A stretch of 64,000 bases of DNA from Actinomadura mexicana (lineage in GTDB: Bacteria; Actinomycetota; Actinomycetes; Streptosporangiales; Streptosporangiaceae): assembly GCF_900188105.1 (NCBI RefSeq), contig NZ_FZNP01000009.1, positions 248,001 through 312,000 on the forward strand, written 5' to 3'. Shown here one piece after another: positions 7,668-15,678 of the stretch. Each line of letters begins with the position of its first letter. Positions within the stretch are counted from its first letter, which is position 1. The translations under genes were made by a program, and so were the position numbers. The notes beneath the pieces are model-generated. The model did no database searches, was not told where the DNA came from, and worked only from the letters and a program-made list of their open reading frames with translations.

Positions 7668-8705
7668 GGCCGTGTTTAAAAAGTGGTGTTGGCCAGGGCT
7701 CGCAGCCAGATGTCGATCATGGCGACTTGGATGGTGGCTTGGTAGCGGACGGCGAGCTTGTCGTAGCGGGTGGCCACCGCCCGGTGTTGCTTGAGCAGGT
7801 TGATGCCGCATTCCACGGCGTGGCGCTGCCGGTAGGCGTCGGTGTCGAATGCCGGTGGTCGTCCTCCGGCCGAGCCCTTGGCCTTGCGGTGGGCCTGCTG
7901 GTCGTCCTTGACCGGGATGGTCGCCCGGATGCCGCGATGGCGCAGGTAGGCCCGGTTGGCTCGGGAGCTGTAGGCCTTGTCGGCCAGGACGCGGTCTGGC
8001 CGGTTCCGCGGGCGTCCCGGCCCGAGCCTGGCGACCCGCACCCGCTCCAGCACCGCGGTGAACTGCGGGCTGTCGCCGCGCTGCCCGCCCGTCAGCAGCA
8101 CCGCCATCGGCTTGCGGCCTTGCTCTGCGGCAAGGTGGATCTTGGTGGTCAGCCCGCCGCGTGAGCGGCCCAGCCCATGATCGGGCGGCTCGAGACCGCC
8201 GGTTCCGCCGGGTGGCTCGGCCTGGGCGGTGCCATCGCGGCGGGCACCGGCGGCATGCTGGTGCGCCCGGCAAATGGTGGAGTCCACCGACACCCACCAG
8301 CCGACCAGCCCCGCCGCGTCGGCAAAGGCCATCAGCTTCGCCCAGATCAGCGCCCACACCCCGGCTCGCTGCCAGCAGCGAAACAGCCCGTAGACCGACT
8401 GCCAGTGGCCGTACCGCTCGGGCACATCCCGCCACGGCGCACCGACCCGCACCCGCCACCGCACACCGTCCACCAGCTGCCTGCGCGTCCATTTGCGAGG
8501 CCGGCCCGGCCGCTTGGGCCGGGGAAGCAGCGGCTCCAGCACCCGCCACTGCCGGTCGGTCAGATCCTTACGCGCTCCAATCGATACCCTGGCCACCGAG
8601 GTCTCCGTGCAGATGGTCTTCTTGGTCGTTGATCCATCTACCGGAGACCTCACTCATCCCCAGACACGACATGCCGACCTGGGACCAGACTTCCTAAACA
8701 CGGCC
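7668..8705 (-). mobile_element. Complete IS5-family (IS427-type) insertion sequence, 1038 bp
   Basis: The ends are inverted repeats: GGCCGTGTTTA at 7668-7678 and its complement at 8695-8705, with further partial identity inward. Both ends are flanked by TA (7666-7667 and 8706-8707), the target duplication usual for IS427-type elements; including flanks, each end reads CTAGGCC/GGCCTAG. One transposase gene fills the element. It sits between the sigma-factor gene and a tetR gene and breaks no recognisable gene. Confidence 0.88.
7676..8653 (-). CDS. IS5-family DDE transposase
   Basis: 325 aa from a GTG start. The N-terminal DUF4096-like domain (LTDRQWRVLEPLLPRPKRPG, about 31-50) is followed by a DDE catalytic domain. 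The likely triad is Asp in SVDSTICRAH, Asp in VLADKAYSS and Glu in VECGINLLKQHR with the usual Arg/Lys following. There is no internal stop, so it is probably functional. Its TAA stop lies inside the left terminal repeat. Many members of this group need a frameshift to make full transposase; here the frame is uninterrupted. Confidence 0.92.
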   Translation of the reverse strand: MRSPVDGSTTKKTICTETSVARVSIGARKDLTDRQWRVLEPLLPRPKRPGRPRKWTRRQLVDGVRWRVRVGAPWRDVPERYGHWQSVYGLFRCWQRAGVWALIWAKLMAFADAAGLVGWWVSVDSTICRAHQHAAGARRDGTAQAEPPGGTGGLEPPDHGLGRSRGGLTTKIHLAAEQGRKPMAVLLTGGQRGDSPQFTAVLERVRVARLGPGRPRNRPDRVLADKAYSSRANRAYLRHRGIRATIPVKDDQQAHRKAKGSAGGRPPAFDTDAYRQRHAVECGINLLKQHRAVATRYDKLAVRYQATIQVAMIDIWLRALANTTF

Positions 8706-9016
8706 TAGATCGGCCCGTCAACGAGCTCGCCTTCTTGCATGCAGACCGACGACGCCGTCCCAGACGTCTCGACCACCCTGTCGTTTCCCTGGCGAGACCC
8801 GGCCCGGTCGCCCCGGTGATCCACCAAATGAGAGTGCCGGCGGGGCCGCCGTTGAACCCGAACCACGCGTTGGGCCGTCAACTCGGTCTTCGACCTTGTG
8901 GAACACGGCCGAGCAGGGCCACCAGGCGGACACCCCCGCAGTGCACCTGCCGCCCGGCTGTTAATGCAAAGAATTTCGCGTTACCATGTGACGTGACCCA
9001 CGGAGAGGGGCGCCGT
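8706..9016. other. Intergenic region between the IS and tetR
   Basis: 311 nt. The last 50 nt (TTAATGCAAAGAATTTCGCG and following) are AT-richer and probably carry the tetR-hydrolase promoter. The ribosome site GGAGAGGGG is at 9002-9010. No convincing gene is seen in the rest; a 71-codon minus-strand frame lacks a normal start context. Confidence 0.35.
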
Positions 9017-9649
9017 ATGGACGTGAAGCCGCGCGCGACGGGGGCCGTGCGGCCCGGCGGCCGAACGGCGCGCACCCGGGCAGCGGTGTTGGCCGCGGTC
9101 CGGGACGAACTGGAGGCCGGCGGATACGCCGGCCTCACCCTGGAGAAGGTGGCCGAGCGTTCGGGCGTGCATCTGGCCACGCTGTACCGGCGATGGCGGA
9201 CGGTCGAGGGACTCGTCGTCGACCTGCTGGGCGAACTGGGCAGGAGCGAGATCCCGATACCGGACACCGGCTCGTTGAAGGACGACCTCCGGGCGCTCGC
9301 GCTGGAGATCGCCGCCCTGTACCGGCAGCCCAGGGCCCGGGCGCTCGTCGAGGGCGTCGTGGCCGCCGCCGTCCGGTCCCCCGAGGCGTCCACCGCCTGG
9401 GCGACGGTGATCGCCGAACGCAACCGCCTCGCGTCCCGGATCGTCGAACGGGCCGTAGGACGCGGCGAACTGCCGCCGGGGACCGACGGAATCGCGATCA
9501 TCAGCGCCGTCGGCGCCCCCGTCTACTACCGCCTGCTCGTCGCCCGCGGACCGGTGGACGACGAGATCGCCGAGAGCGCCGCCGCGGCCGCGCACGCCGC
9601 CGCCCTCGGCGGCGTCTTCACCCCCGGCGACTCCCCCGGCCCTCCCTAG
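9017..9649 (+). CDS. TetR/AcrR family transcriptional regulator
   Basis: 210 aa from ATG 9017, with GGAGAGGGG 6 nt upstream. The N-terminal helix-turn-helix is clear: LTLEKVAERSGVHLATLYRRW (about 42-62). The C-terminal part has a TetR_C-like helical bundle that should bind a small ligand, not identifiable from sequence. The alpha/beta hydrolase gene starts 41 nt downstream on the same strand, so it is probably co-regulated and possibly acts on the inducer. Confidence 0.88.
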   Translation: MDVKPRATGAVRPGGRTARTRAAVLAAVRDELEAGGYAGLTLEKVAERSGVHLATLYRRWRTVEGLVVDLLGELGRSEIPIPDTGSLKDDLRALALEIAALYRQPRARALVEGVVAAAVRSPEASTAWATVIAERNRLASRIVERAVGRGELPPGTDGIAIISAVGAPVYYRLLVARGPVDDEIAESAAAAAHAAALGGVFTPGDSPGPP

Positions 9650-9690
9650 GCCGCGGTGTAGACCCGCCGCACCAGCGAAAGGACCCGCAA

Positions 9691-10599
9691 ATGCGTCAGG
9701 ACATCGAGTTCGTCTCGGCCGGGACGACCCTCCGCGGATGGCTCTACACCCCCGACGGCACCTCTGGCCCGCACCCGGCCGTGGTCGTCACCCACGGACT
9801 CGGGGCGGTCAAGGAGCAGTACACCGACGACATCGCCGAAGCGCTCGCCGCGGCCGGGCTGGCGGTCGTCCTCTACGACCACGCCTCGTTCGGCGCGAGC
9901 GACGGCGAGCCGCGCCAGGAGGTCGACCCCTGGACACAGATCCAGGGATACCGGGACGCCATCACCTTCCTGTGCACGCGGCCCGAGGTGGACGCCGAGC
10001 GCATCGGGGTGTTCGGGTCGAGCTTCTCGGGCGGGCACGTGCTCGTCGTCGGGGCCGTCGACCGGCGGGTCAAGGCCGTCTACTCGCAGGTGCCGGTCGT
10101 CAGCGGCGGGACGACCCTGTCGCGGTTCATCCCCAGCGAGGCGCTCGCCGAGGTGCGCAGGAGCTTCGACGCCGACCGGCTCGCCCGGTTCAACGGCGAG
10201 GCGCCGGCGATGATCCCCCTCGTCACCGCGACCCCCGGGGAGCCCGCCGCGATGGCCGACCGGGAAACCTACGAGTGGTACCAGACGATCGAGCCGGAGC
10301 GCCTGGCGACGTGGCGTAACGAGGTCACGCTCCGGTCGGTGGAGGCGATCGCCGGCTACGAGCCGGGCGACTACATCGCCCGCATCTCCCCTACACCGCT
10401 CATGCTCGTCGTCGCCCAGCACGACATCCTCACTCACAGCGACCTGGCCTTCGCCGCCTACGAACGGGCCCTGCACCCCAAGCGGCTCGTCACCCTGTCC
10501 GGCGGCCACTTCGTCGTCTACGACCAGGAGTTCAAGAACACGCTCGCCCTCATGACCGAGTTCTTCCTCCGGCATCTCGCCCCCCGGACGGCCGCCTGA
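9691..10599 (+). CDS. Alpha/beta hydrolase, dienelactone-hydrolase/Xaa-Pro-peptidase-like
   Basis: 302 aa, start ATG 9691 preceded by GAAAGGA. The oxyanion-side strand PAVVVTHGLGAVKEQY precedes a nucleophile elbow GVFGSSFSGGH (Ser at about 111; GxSxS rather than GxSxG). The acid is probably Asp in VAQHDILT and the base His in LSGGHFVVY near 270. The lid between (about 130-215) is Pro/Glu-rich. No signal peptide is seen, so it is cytosolic. Esterase or lactonase activity is likely; the substrate is unknown. Confidence 0.82.
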   Translation: MRQDIEFVSAGTTLRGWLYTPDGTSGPHPAVVVTHGLGAVKEQYTDDIAEALAAAGLAVVLYDHASFGASDGEPRQEVDPWTQIQGYRDAITFLCTRPEVDAERIGVFGSSFSGGHVLVVGAVDRRVKAVYSQVPVVSGGTTLSRFIPSEALAEVRRSFDADRLARFNGEAPAMIPLVTATPGEPAAMADRETYEWYQTIEPERLATWRNEVTLRSVEAIAGYEPGDYIARISPTPLMLVVAQHDILTHSDLAFAAYERALHPKRLVTLSGGHFVVYDQEFKNTLALMTEFFLRHLAPRTAA

Positions 10600-10857
10600 C
10601 CGGCCACCCGAGATTCCTGCGCTCCGCTCGCCGGTGGCGGCTCTGGCACTGAGACTGATCAAGCCTCGCGTCGGAGCCCGCCGCCCTCACGCTTCTCACC
10701 TGCGCGGACGTAGTTCCCGGCAAGCACAGCGCTCTCCCGCAACGATCGCGCGGCGGATCGAGGCTTCCACGAGGGCCTGGTCACCGTGGCAGGCCGGTGG
10801 AGCACATGTGCAGAACGCCCGAGCACCAGATCCCGTCAAAGACATAACTGCCGGCCG

Positions 10858-12249
10858 TCAGCCCACGGTGAAACTGAGCATGATTTTGTTGTTGTGCTCA
10901 TCGTCGTAGATGAGGACCTCAGTTATCTTCAGTGAATTCTGAGTGAGAACCAGCAGCGAACGGCTGGGGTAGGTGTTGGGTTCCTCCGTGGGGGGCTTGA
11001 GGATCACGGACCGCACGCCGGTCCGCGACCGGAGCCAGTTGATGACGATGGTGACCTGGCCCTCCAGGTTGCACCCGACGGCGGATGTGTCCTCGCACAG
11101 GATCGAGTCGACCTCCACTGTGTTCTCGTGAGTCCTGGTGAGCTCGCTTGAATCACCCGGGATCGTCCCCATCCCCGCGATGGTGTTCATGTTCGCCTCG
11201 TAGCGCTGGTTTCCCTGCCTCTCCCGGAACGCCGTCACCGCCCACCCCGCCGTGGGGACGAGCGTCAGGGCGGTGGCGGCCGCCACGAGAGCGATGAGCA
11301 CAACCTTTTTCCTGCGGGTGCGGGCGGGGCGTTGAGGAAGTTGCGGAGCAGGCGGTTGTGCCGACGGCTGGAGCAGGGTCGGTTGTGCGGGCGGGCGGCC
11401 CTGGACGAGCCAGGTGAGCTGGGCGTGCAGGCGATCTAGGGTCGGGCGTTGGGAGGGGTCTCGGTGCAGCAGCGTCCTGAGGATGGGTTCGAGGGGGCCG
11501 GCGTGCGCGGGTGGGGTGGGGTCCTGAGTGGCGATGGCGATGAAGACGGCCCCGGTGCTGGCGCCCTCGAACGGGGGGCGTCCCTCCACGGCGGTGTAGA
11601 GCGTGGCGCCGAGTGACCACAGGTCGGCGGCGGCCGTGGCCTCTTGGCCGCGGACCTGCTCGGGGGACATGTACGCGGGAGTGCCCAGAACGGCGCCCGT
11701 TCCGGTCAGGGTCGCATCGCCTTCGACGGCCGCGATGCCGAAGTCGGTCAGGACGACGCGGTCGTTCTCCAGCAGGACGTTGGCGGGCTTGATGTCACGG
11801 TGGGTGATGCCCGCCTGGTGAGCCGCGCGCAGAGCGTCCAGCAGTCGCAACCCTATCTGCGCGACCCGGACGGGCGGCAGCCGTCCCTCGGCCCTCAGCA
11901 GGTCGCCCAGGGAACGCCCCCTGACGAGTTCCATGACGATCCAGGGCCGGCCGTCATCACCGGTCACGCGGTCGTGCACGGTGACGATCCCGGGATGCCT
12001 GAGCCCGGCCGCGGCGCGCGCCTCTCGGTCCAGCCGGGCGATCCAGGTCTGCCGTGCGGCGTCGTGCAGGTGCTCGGGCAGGCGCAGCTCCTTGACCGCC
12101 ACCTCACGGTCCAGTTGCTCGTCGTGGGCCCGCCAGACCGCTCCCATGCCGCCCTGACCGAGCAGCGACACCAGCCGGTACCGTCCCGCCAGCACCTGCC
12201 CGTCCGCGTCCGCCACCTGTCGCGAGCCGTCCTGCCCCAGCGGTTCCAA
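10858..12249 (-). CDS. Transmembrane Ser/Thr protein kinase (PknB-like, no PASTA)
   Basis: 463 aa. The kinase domain (about 24-285) has the glycine loop LLGQGGMGAVW, VAIK-type Lys in VAVKEL, HRDIKPANVLL catalytic loop, DFG and GTPAYMSPEQ activation segment, all intact. A Pro/Gln-rich linker leads to one TM helix (KKVVLIALVAAATALTLVP, about 325-343). An extracellular domain of about 120 aa with two cysteines (CEDTSAVGC) follows. It carries no PASTA repeats, so it may sense something other than peptidoglycan. The kinase half closely resembles that at 50191-51738, suggesting duplication with exchange of the C-terminal half. It diverges from the gene at 12593. Confidence 0.9.
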   Translation of the reverse strand: MEPLGQDGSRQVADADGQVLAGRYRLVSLLGQGGMGAVWRAHDEQLDREVAVKELRLPEHLHDAARQTWIARLDREARAAAGLRHPGIVTVHDRVTGDDGRPWIVMELVRGRSLGDLLRAEGRLPPVRVAQIGLRLLDALRAAHQAGITHRDIKPANVLLENDRVVLTDFGIAAVEGDATLTGTGAVLGTPAYMSPEQVRGQEATAAADLWSLGATLYTAVEGRPPFEGASTGAVFIAIATQDPTPPAHAGPLEPILRTLLHRDPSQRPTLDRLHAQLTWLVQGRPPAQPTLLQPSAQPPAPQLPQRPARTRRKKVVLIALVAAATALTLVPTAGWAVTAFRERQGNQRYEANMNTIAGMGTIPGDSSELTRTHENTVEVDSILCEDTSAVGCNLEGQVTIVINWLRSRTGVRSVILKPPTEEPNTYPSRSLLVLTQNSLKITEVLIYDDEHNNKIMLSFTVG

Positions 12250-12592
12250 CGGCGATACCTCTCACAGGAACACTCGTGTCTGAACGAACAGGTGAGATCT
12301 TCTCAAAGGCCGCTCGCCTGTGGCGAGGGAACGACCGCCGGAGATCACCCGGTGCTCCAGCTGGTGGATTCTGTGAGCCCTTCCGCGGTCACTGGCGCGG
12401 CGCTGCGCAACGGCCGCCGGCGACCGAGGTGACGGTCGACGGGACCAATGTGGCAGAGGGCACAGACTCAGGAACACAGGTCCTGAAATGCTGCCATGCG
12501 ACCCGTTGGCGCAGTTCACACTCTGCAATGGACGCACCCGAAATGATCACTCGGGCCTTCCATGAGCGCCTGAGCAGCGAGGAGTCGATGTC
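12250..12592. promoter_or_regulatory. Divergent promoter region with hairpin at 12288-12321
   Basis: 343 nt between the kinase and the divergent membrane-protein gene. ACAGGTGAG (12288-12296) and CTCGCCTGT (12313-12321) form an 8-of-9-bp inverted repeat, close to the kinase start. GGAG at 12581-12584 is the ribosome site of the gene at 12593. No convincing small gene was found. Confidence 0.4.
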
Positions 12593-13513
12593 GTGGCGGA
12601 ACGGAAGCCGGCGGTTCCGTGGCAGCGCGGGCGACTCGTCTTCGGCGGGCTCCTTTCGGTCGGGCTCGGAACCCTGACCATTGTGGCCGGATCGGGAGGC
12701 ACCACCGGGCGGCTCGCCCTGCTCGTCACTCTCGCCGGGGTCATCCTCACCCTGGTCATCGATGCCTTCTTCCGTCGCGAGGAGAGCATCCAGCACGACC
12801 AGAACCAGCTCGCGGAGATCTCCGCCGCGCTGGCGATCACCAAATCGCTCGCCGACGCCCCCTCCGAGTGCCAGGCGTTCGTCCGCGAGATCGCGGAGCA
12901 GTGGATCCGGATCGACCACCGCAACAGCGCGATCCTGCTGAAACTGCGCGAGGCACGGCAGCGAGCGTTCACCGAGGACATGCGCGACCTCGCCAACGGC
13001 CAGTCGCCGCTCGGGCGCCGCCAGGAGTTCCGTCCCGGAATCCTGCCCGAGCTGACGAAGATGACCGCCCTCAGCGCGACCGGCAACGATTACTGGTGGA
13101 CCGGCCGCGATACCACCTATCTCGCGGCGGAGCGGTCCGCGGTCACGGATGGCGGCCTGACGCTGCACCGGATCCTGGTCCTGTCGAATGCCGAGATCGA
13201 CGGCGTCATGCTCGGGGTGCTACGGGAGCAGCTGGACGCGGGAATCGTGCTGGACGTGGTCATCCGGGAGGAGGTGTCGCCGCTGGACCAGAAATGCCTG
13301 ACCGGTGACCGTGCCCTGGTCACCGACAAGGGCGGCATCGTCGGTGTGGTCATTCCCGGAAATGACGCGGACGACGCCATGGTCGACGCGGGCCATTTCA
13401 CCATCAACGAGGACAGGATCGAGAGCACCCGGGACATCCTGCAGACCCTCGCCCCCTACCGGACTCCCGCCGCCGACCTTCTGAAAAGTCACCCGGAATC
13501 GGACGACGGGTGA
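12593..13513 (+). CDS. Two-TM protein with unknown cytosolic domain
   Basis: 306 aa from GTG 12593 (GGAG 8 nt upstream). Two adjacent hydrophobic helices (about 13-33 and 38-58) form an N-terminal hairpin. A charged helical stretch (about 62-125) follows. The globular part (about 140-290) contains SATGNDYWWTGRDTTYLAAE and LHRILVLSNAEIDGVMLGVL, which recall strand patterns of PLD-like sensor domains but lack an HKD motif. I do not recognise the family. It is head-to-head with a Ser/Thr kinase, hinting at a shared pathway. Confidence 0.7.
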   Translation: MAERKPAVPWQRGRLVFGGLLSVGLGTLTIVAGSGGTTGRLALLVTLAGVILTLVIDAFFRREESIQHDQNQLAEISAALAITKSLADAPSECQAFVREIAEQWIRIDHRNSAILLKLREARQRAFTEDMRDLANGQSPLGRRQEFRPGILPELTKMTALSATGNDYWWTGRDTTYLAAERSAVTDGGLTLHRILVLSNAEIDGVMLGVLREQLDAGIVLDVVIREEVSPLDQKCLTGDRALVTDKGGIVGVVIPGNDADDAMVDAGHFTINEDRIESTRDILQTLAPYRTPAADLLKSHPESDDG

Positions 13514-13674
13514 CGCCGCCGCCGGAGGAAGCCGGCAGGCCGGCAGGAGACGAGGGGCCGGCCACCGCCACGTCCAGCGGGTCGAGCGCCCCGGGCGATG
13601 TGCCGCCGATCCGGCTGCACGACCTGCGGTGCCGCCCGCAGCCGGGTGGAGCGGCCGAAGGGCCCGGTACCGGA

Positions 13675-14367
13675 CTACGCCAGTCGGTCGGGGCCGCCGT
13701 CGGGGGCGGCGCGGGCCAGGCCCGTCCGGTAGGCGATGACGACGAGTTGCGCCCGGTCGCGGGCGTCCAGCTTCGTCATGGCGCGCTGCACGTGGGCGCG
13801 GACGGTGAAGGGGCTGAGGAACATCCGGTCGGCGATCTCCTGGTTGGACAGGCCGGTCGCGACCAGCGCCACCATCTCGCGTTCGCGCGGGGTGAGCACG
13901 GCGAGCCGTTCGGAGTGGTGCGGCGGGGCGTCGTCCGGTGTGGCCAGGAAGCGGGCGACCAGGGAGCGGGTCGCGGCCGGGGACAGCAGAGTGTCCCCGC
14001 CGGCGATCGTACGCACGGCGTCCAGCAGGTCCTCGGCCCCGATGCCCTTGCCGATGAAGCCGCCGGCCCCCGCGCGCAGCGCCTGGGCGACGTACTCGTC
14101 GGTCTCGTACGTGGTGAGGATCAGGATGCGGCAGGCCCGCAGTTCCGGGTCCGCGCAGATCTCCGACGTGGCGGTGAGACCGTCCACCTCGGGCATCCGG
14201 ATGTCCATGATCACCACGTCCGGGCGCAGCTCCCGGGTGAGTCTCACCGCCTCCCCGCCGTCGGCGGCCTCGCCGACCACGGTGATGTCTTCGGCGGTCT
14301 CGAGAAGCGTCCGGAAGGCACCGCGCAGCAGAGCCTGATCGTCGGCGAGCAGCACCCGGAGCGTCAC
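13675..14367 (-). CDS. NarL/FixJ-type response regulator (LuxR HTH)
   Basis: 230 aa. The receiver has acidic residues D9/D10, phospho-acceptor D55 (VIMDIRMPE), Thr in ILTTYE and Lys in GFIGKG. The C-terminal LuxR helix-turn-helix starts LTPREREMVALVATGLSNQE and includes FLSPFTVRAHVQ. The start ATG overlaps the kinase stop by 4 nt, so the two form a cognate pair. It probably controls the MMPL exporter upstream in the same operon. Confidence 0.93.
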   Translation of the reverse strand: MTLRVLLADDQALLRGAFRTLLETAEDITVVGEAADGGEAVRLTRELRPDVVIMDIRMPEVDGLTATSEICADPELRACRILILTTYETDEYVAQALRAGAGGFIGKGIGAEDLLDAVRTIAGGDTLLSPAATRSLVARFLATPDDAPPHHSERLAVLTPREREMVALVATGLSNQEIADRMFLSPFTVRAHVQRAMTKLDARDRAQLVVIAYRTGLARAAPDGGPDRLA

Positions 14368-15671
14368 GGCGCATCCCCGGCCGCTCCGTCGCCCGTCCGT
14401 CCGTCGCCTGTCGCTCCCTCGGCCGTCCGCCCCTCGACGGTCGCTGCTCCGTCAGTCCTCCGCGTCTTGTCCTTGGCGGGAGGGAGGGGCAGCTGGGTGG
14501 AGACGAGAAAACCGCCCTCCGGGCGCCGGCCCGCGGAGAGGTGTCCCCCGACTGCGGTGGCGCGTTCACGCATCCCGATCAGACCGTAACCGGGCGGACG
14601 GTCCGCTCCCGTGGACGCGGTCGGCGCCGTCCGGGCGCCCCCTCCGTCGTCGGCGACGGTGATGGTCACGCGATCGCGGTTCCAGGCGAGGCGCACCCGG
14701 GCGCTACCGGTACCGGCGTGCTTGGTCACGTTGGTCAACGCCTCCTGGACGATGCGGTAGGCGGTCAGGTCCACTCCCGGCGCCAGCGGCCTGGCCGTGC
14801 CCTCCTGGTGCACCGACACCTCCAGACCCGCGCGGCGGAAGGACTCGAGAAGCGTGGGAAGCCGGGACAGGCCGGGCGCCGGTTCGGCGGGCGCGGCCGC
14901 GTCCCCGGTCTGACGCAGCAGACCCACCGTGGCCCGCAGGTCGTCGAGCGCGTCGCCGGTGGTCTCGACGAGCTCCTTCAGGCTCTTGCGGGTCTGCTCC
15001 GGTCGGACGTCGAAGAGGTGGGCGGCGACCGTGGCCTGCGCGTTGGCCAGGGTGATCTGATGGGCCACGAGGTCGTGCAGTTCCCGGGCGATGCGCACCC
15101 GTTCCTCGGCCACTCTCCGGCGCGCCTCGCTGTCCCGGCTCTCCTCGGCCCGCCGGGCCCGCTCCTCCATGGCCGCCAGGTAGGCCCGCCGGTTCCGCGC
15201 CGAGTGACCGAGTACGCCGGCCACCAGCGGGAACGCCGCCACCGCTGCCACCCTGCTCGCGTCCTTCCACGAGAGGGCACCGAACAGGGGGGCCGAGGCG
15301 ACCAGCAGCGCGACGGAGGTGAGCGACACCGCGCTCGCCGCGTGTTGGTCGGTGCGCACGGTGAGCGAGTAGGCGGCGATCACTGCCGGGGCCACGATGA
15401 GCGGGCTCAGCAGGAGGCCCGAGAACGGCACCAGCACGCCGCACGCGGTCGTGACCGCCATGGCGGCCAGGGGCGCCCGATGCCGCAGCGGCAGCACGGC
15501 GCAGGACACCACCGCGATGAGGCAGGCGGCGGCGGGCGGCGGTGACAGCGTGCTGCCGTCGTCCTGCAGCATGCCGCCGAGCAGGCAGAGCGCGAACGCC
15601 GTCGCCGTGATCGCTCCCTGGCGCCACCACCCGCCGCGTGGTCGCGGGGCACCGCCACCCGTGTTCGTCAT
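14364..15671 (-). CDS. Sensor histidine kinase, HisKA_3/NarL-type
   Basis: 435 aa. Several hydrophobic helices occupy about 20-160. The dimerisation/phosphoacceptor box is RIARELHDLVAHQITLANAQ, with His in ELHD. The HATPase_c domain includes VQEALTNVTKHAG, a D-x-G box in VADDGGGA and YGLIGMRERATAVGG. The tail after about 400 is a low-complexity Gly/Asp/Ala stretch. It partners the regulator at 13675-14367 and starts 7 nt after the MMPL gene. Confidence 0.92.
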   Translation of the reverse strand: MTNTGGGAPRPRGGWWRQGAITATAFALCLLGGMLQDDGSTLSPPPAAACLIAVVSCAVLPLRHRAPLAAMAVTTACGVLVPFSGLLLSPLIVAPAVIAAYSLTVRTDQHAASAVSLTSVALLVASAPLFGALSWKDASRVAAVAAFPLVAGVLGHSARNRRAYLAAMEERARRAEESRDSEARRRVAEERVRIARELHDLVAHQITLANAQATVAAHLFDVRPEQTRKSLKELVETTGDALDDLRATVGLLRQTGDAAAPAEPAPGLSRLPTLLESFRRAGLEVSVHQEGTARPLAPGVDLTAYRIVQEALTNVTKHAGTGSARVRLAWNRDRVTITVADDGGGARTAPTASTGADRPPGYGLIGMRERATAVGGHLSAGRRPEGGFLVSTQLPLPPAKDKTRRTDGAATVEGRTAEGATGDGRTGDGAAGDAP

Positions 15672-15678
15672 GGCCGGC

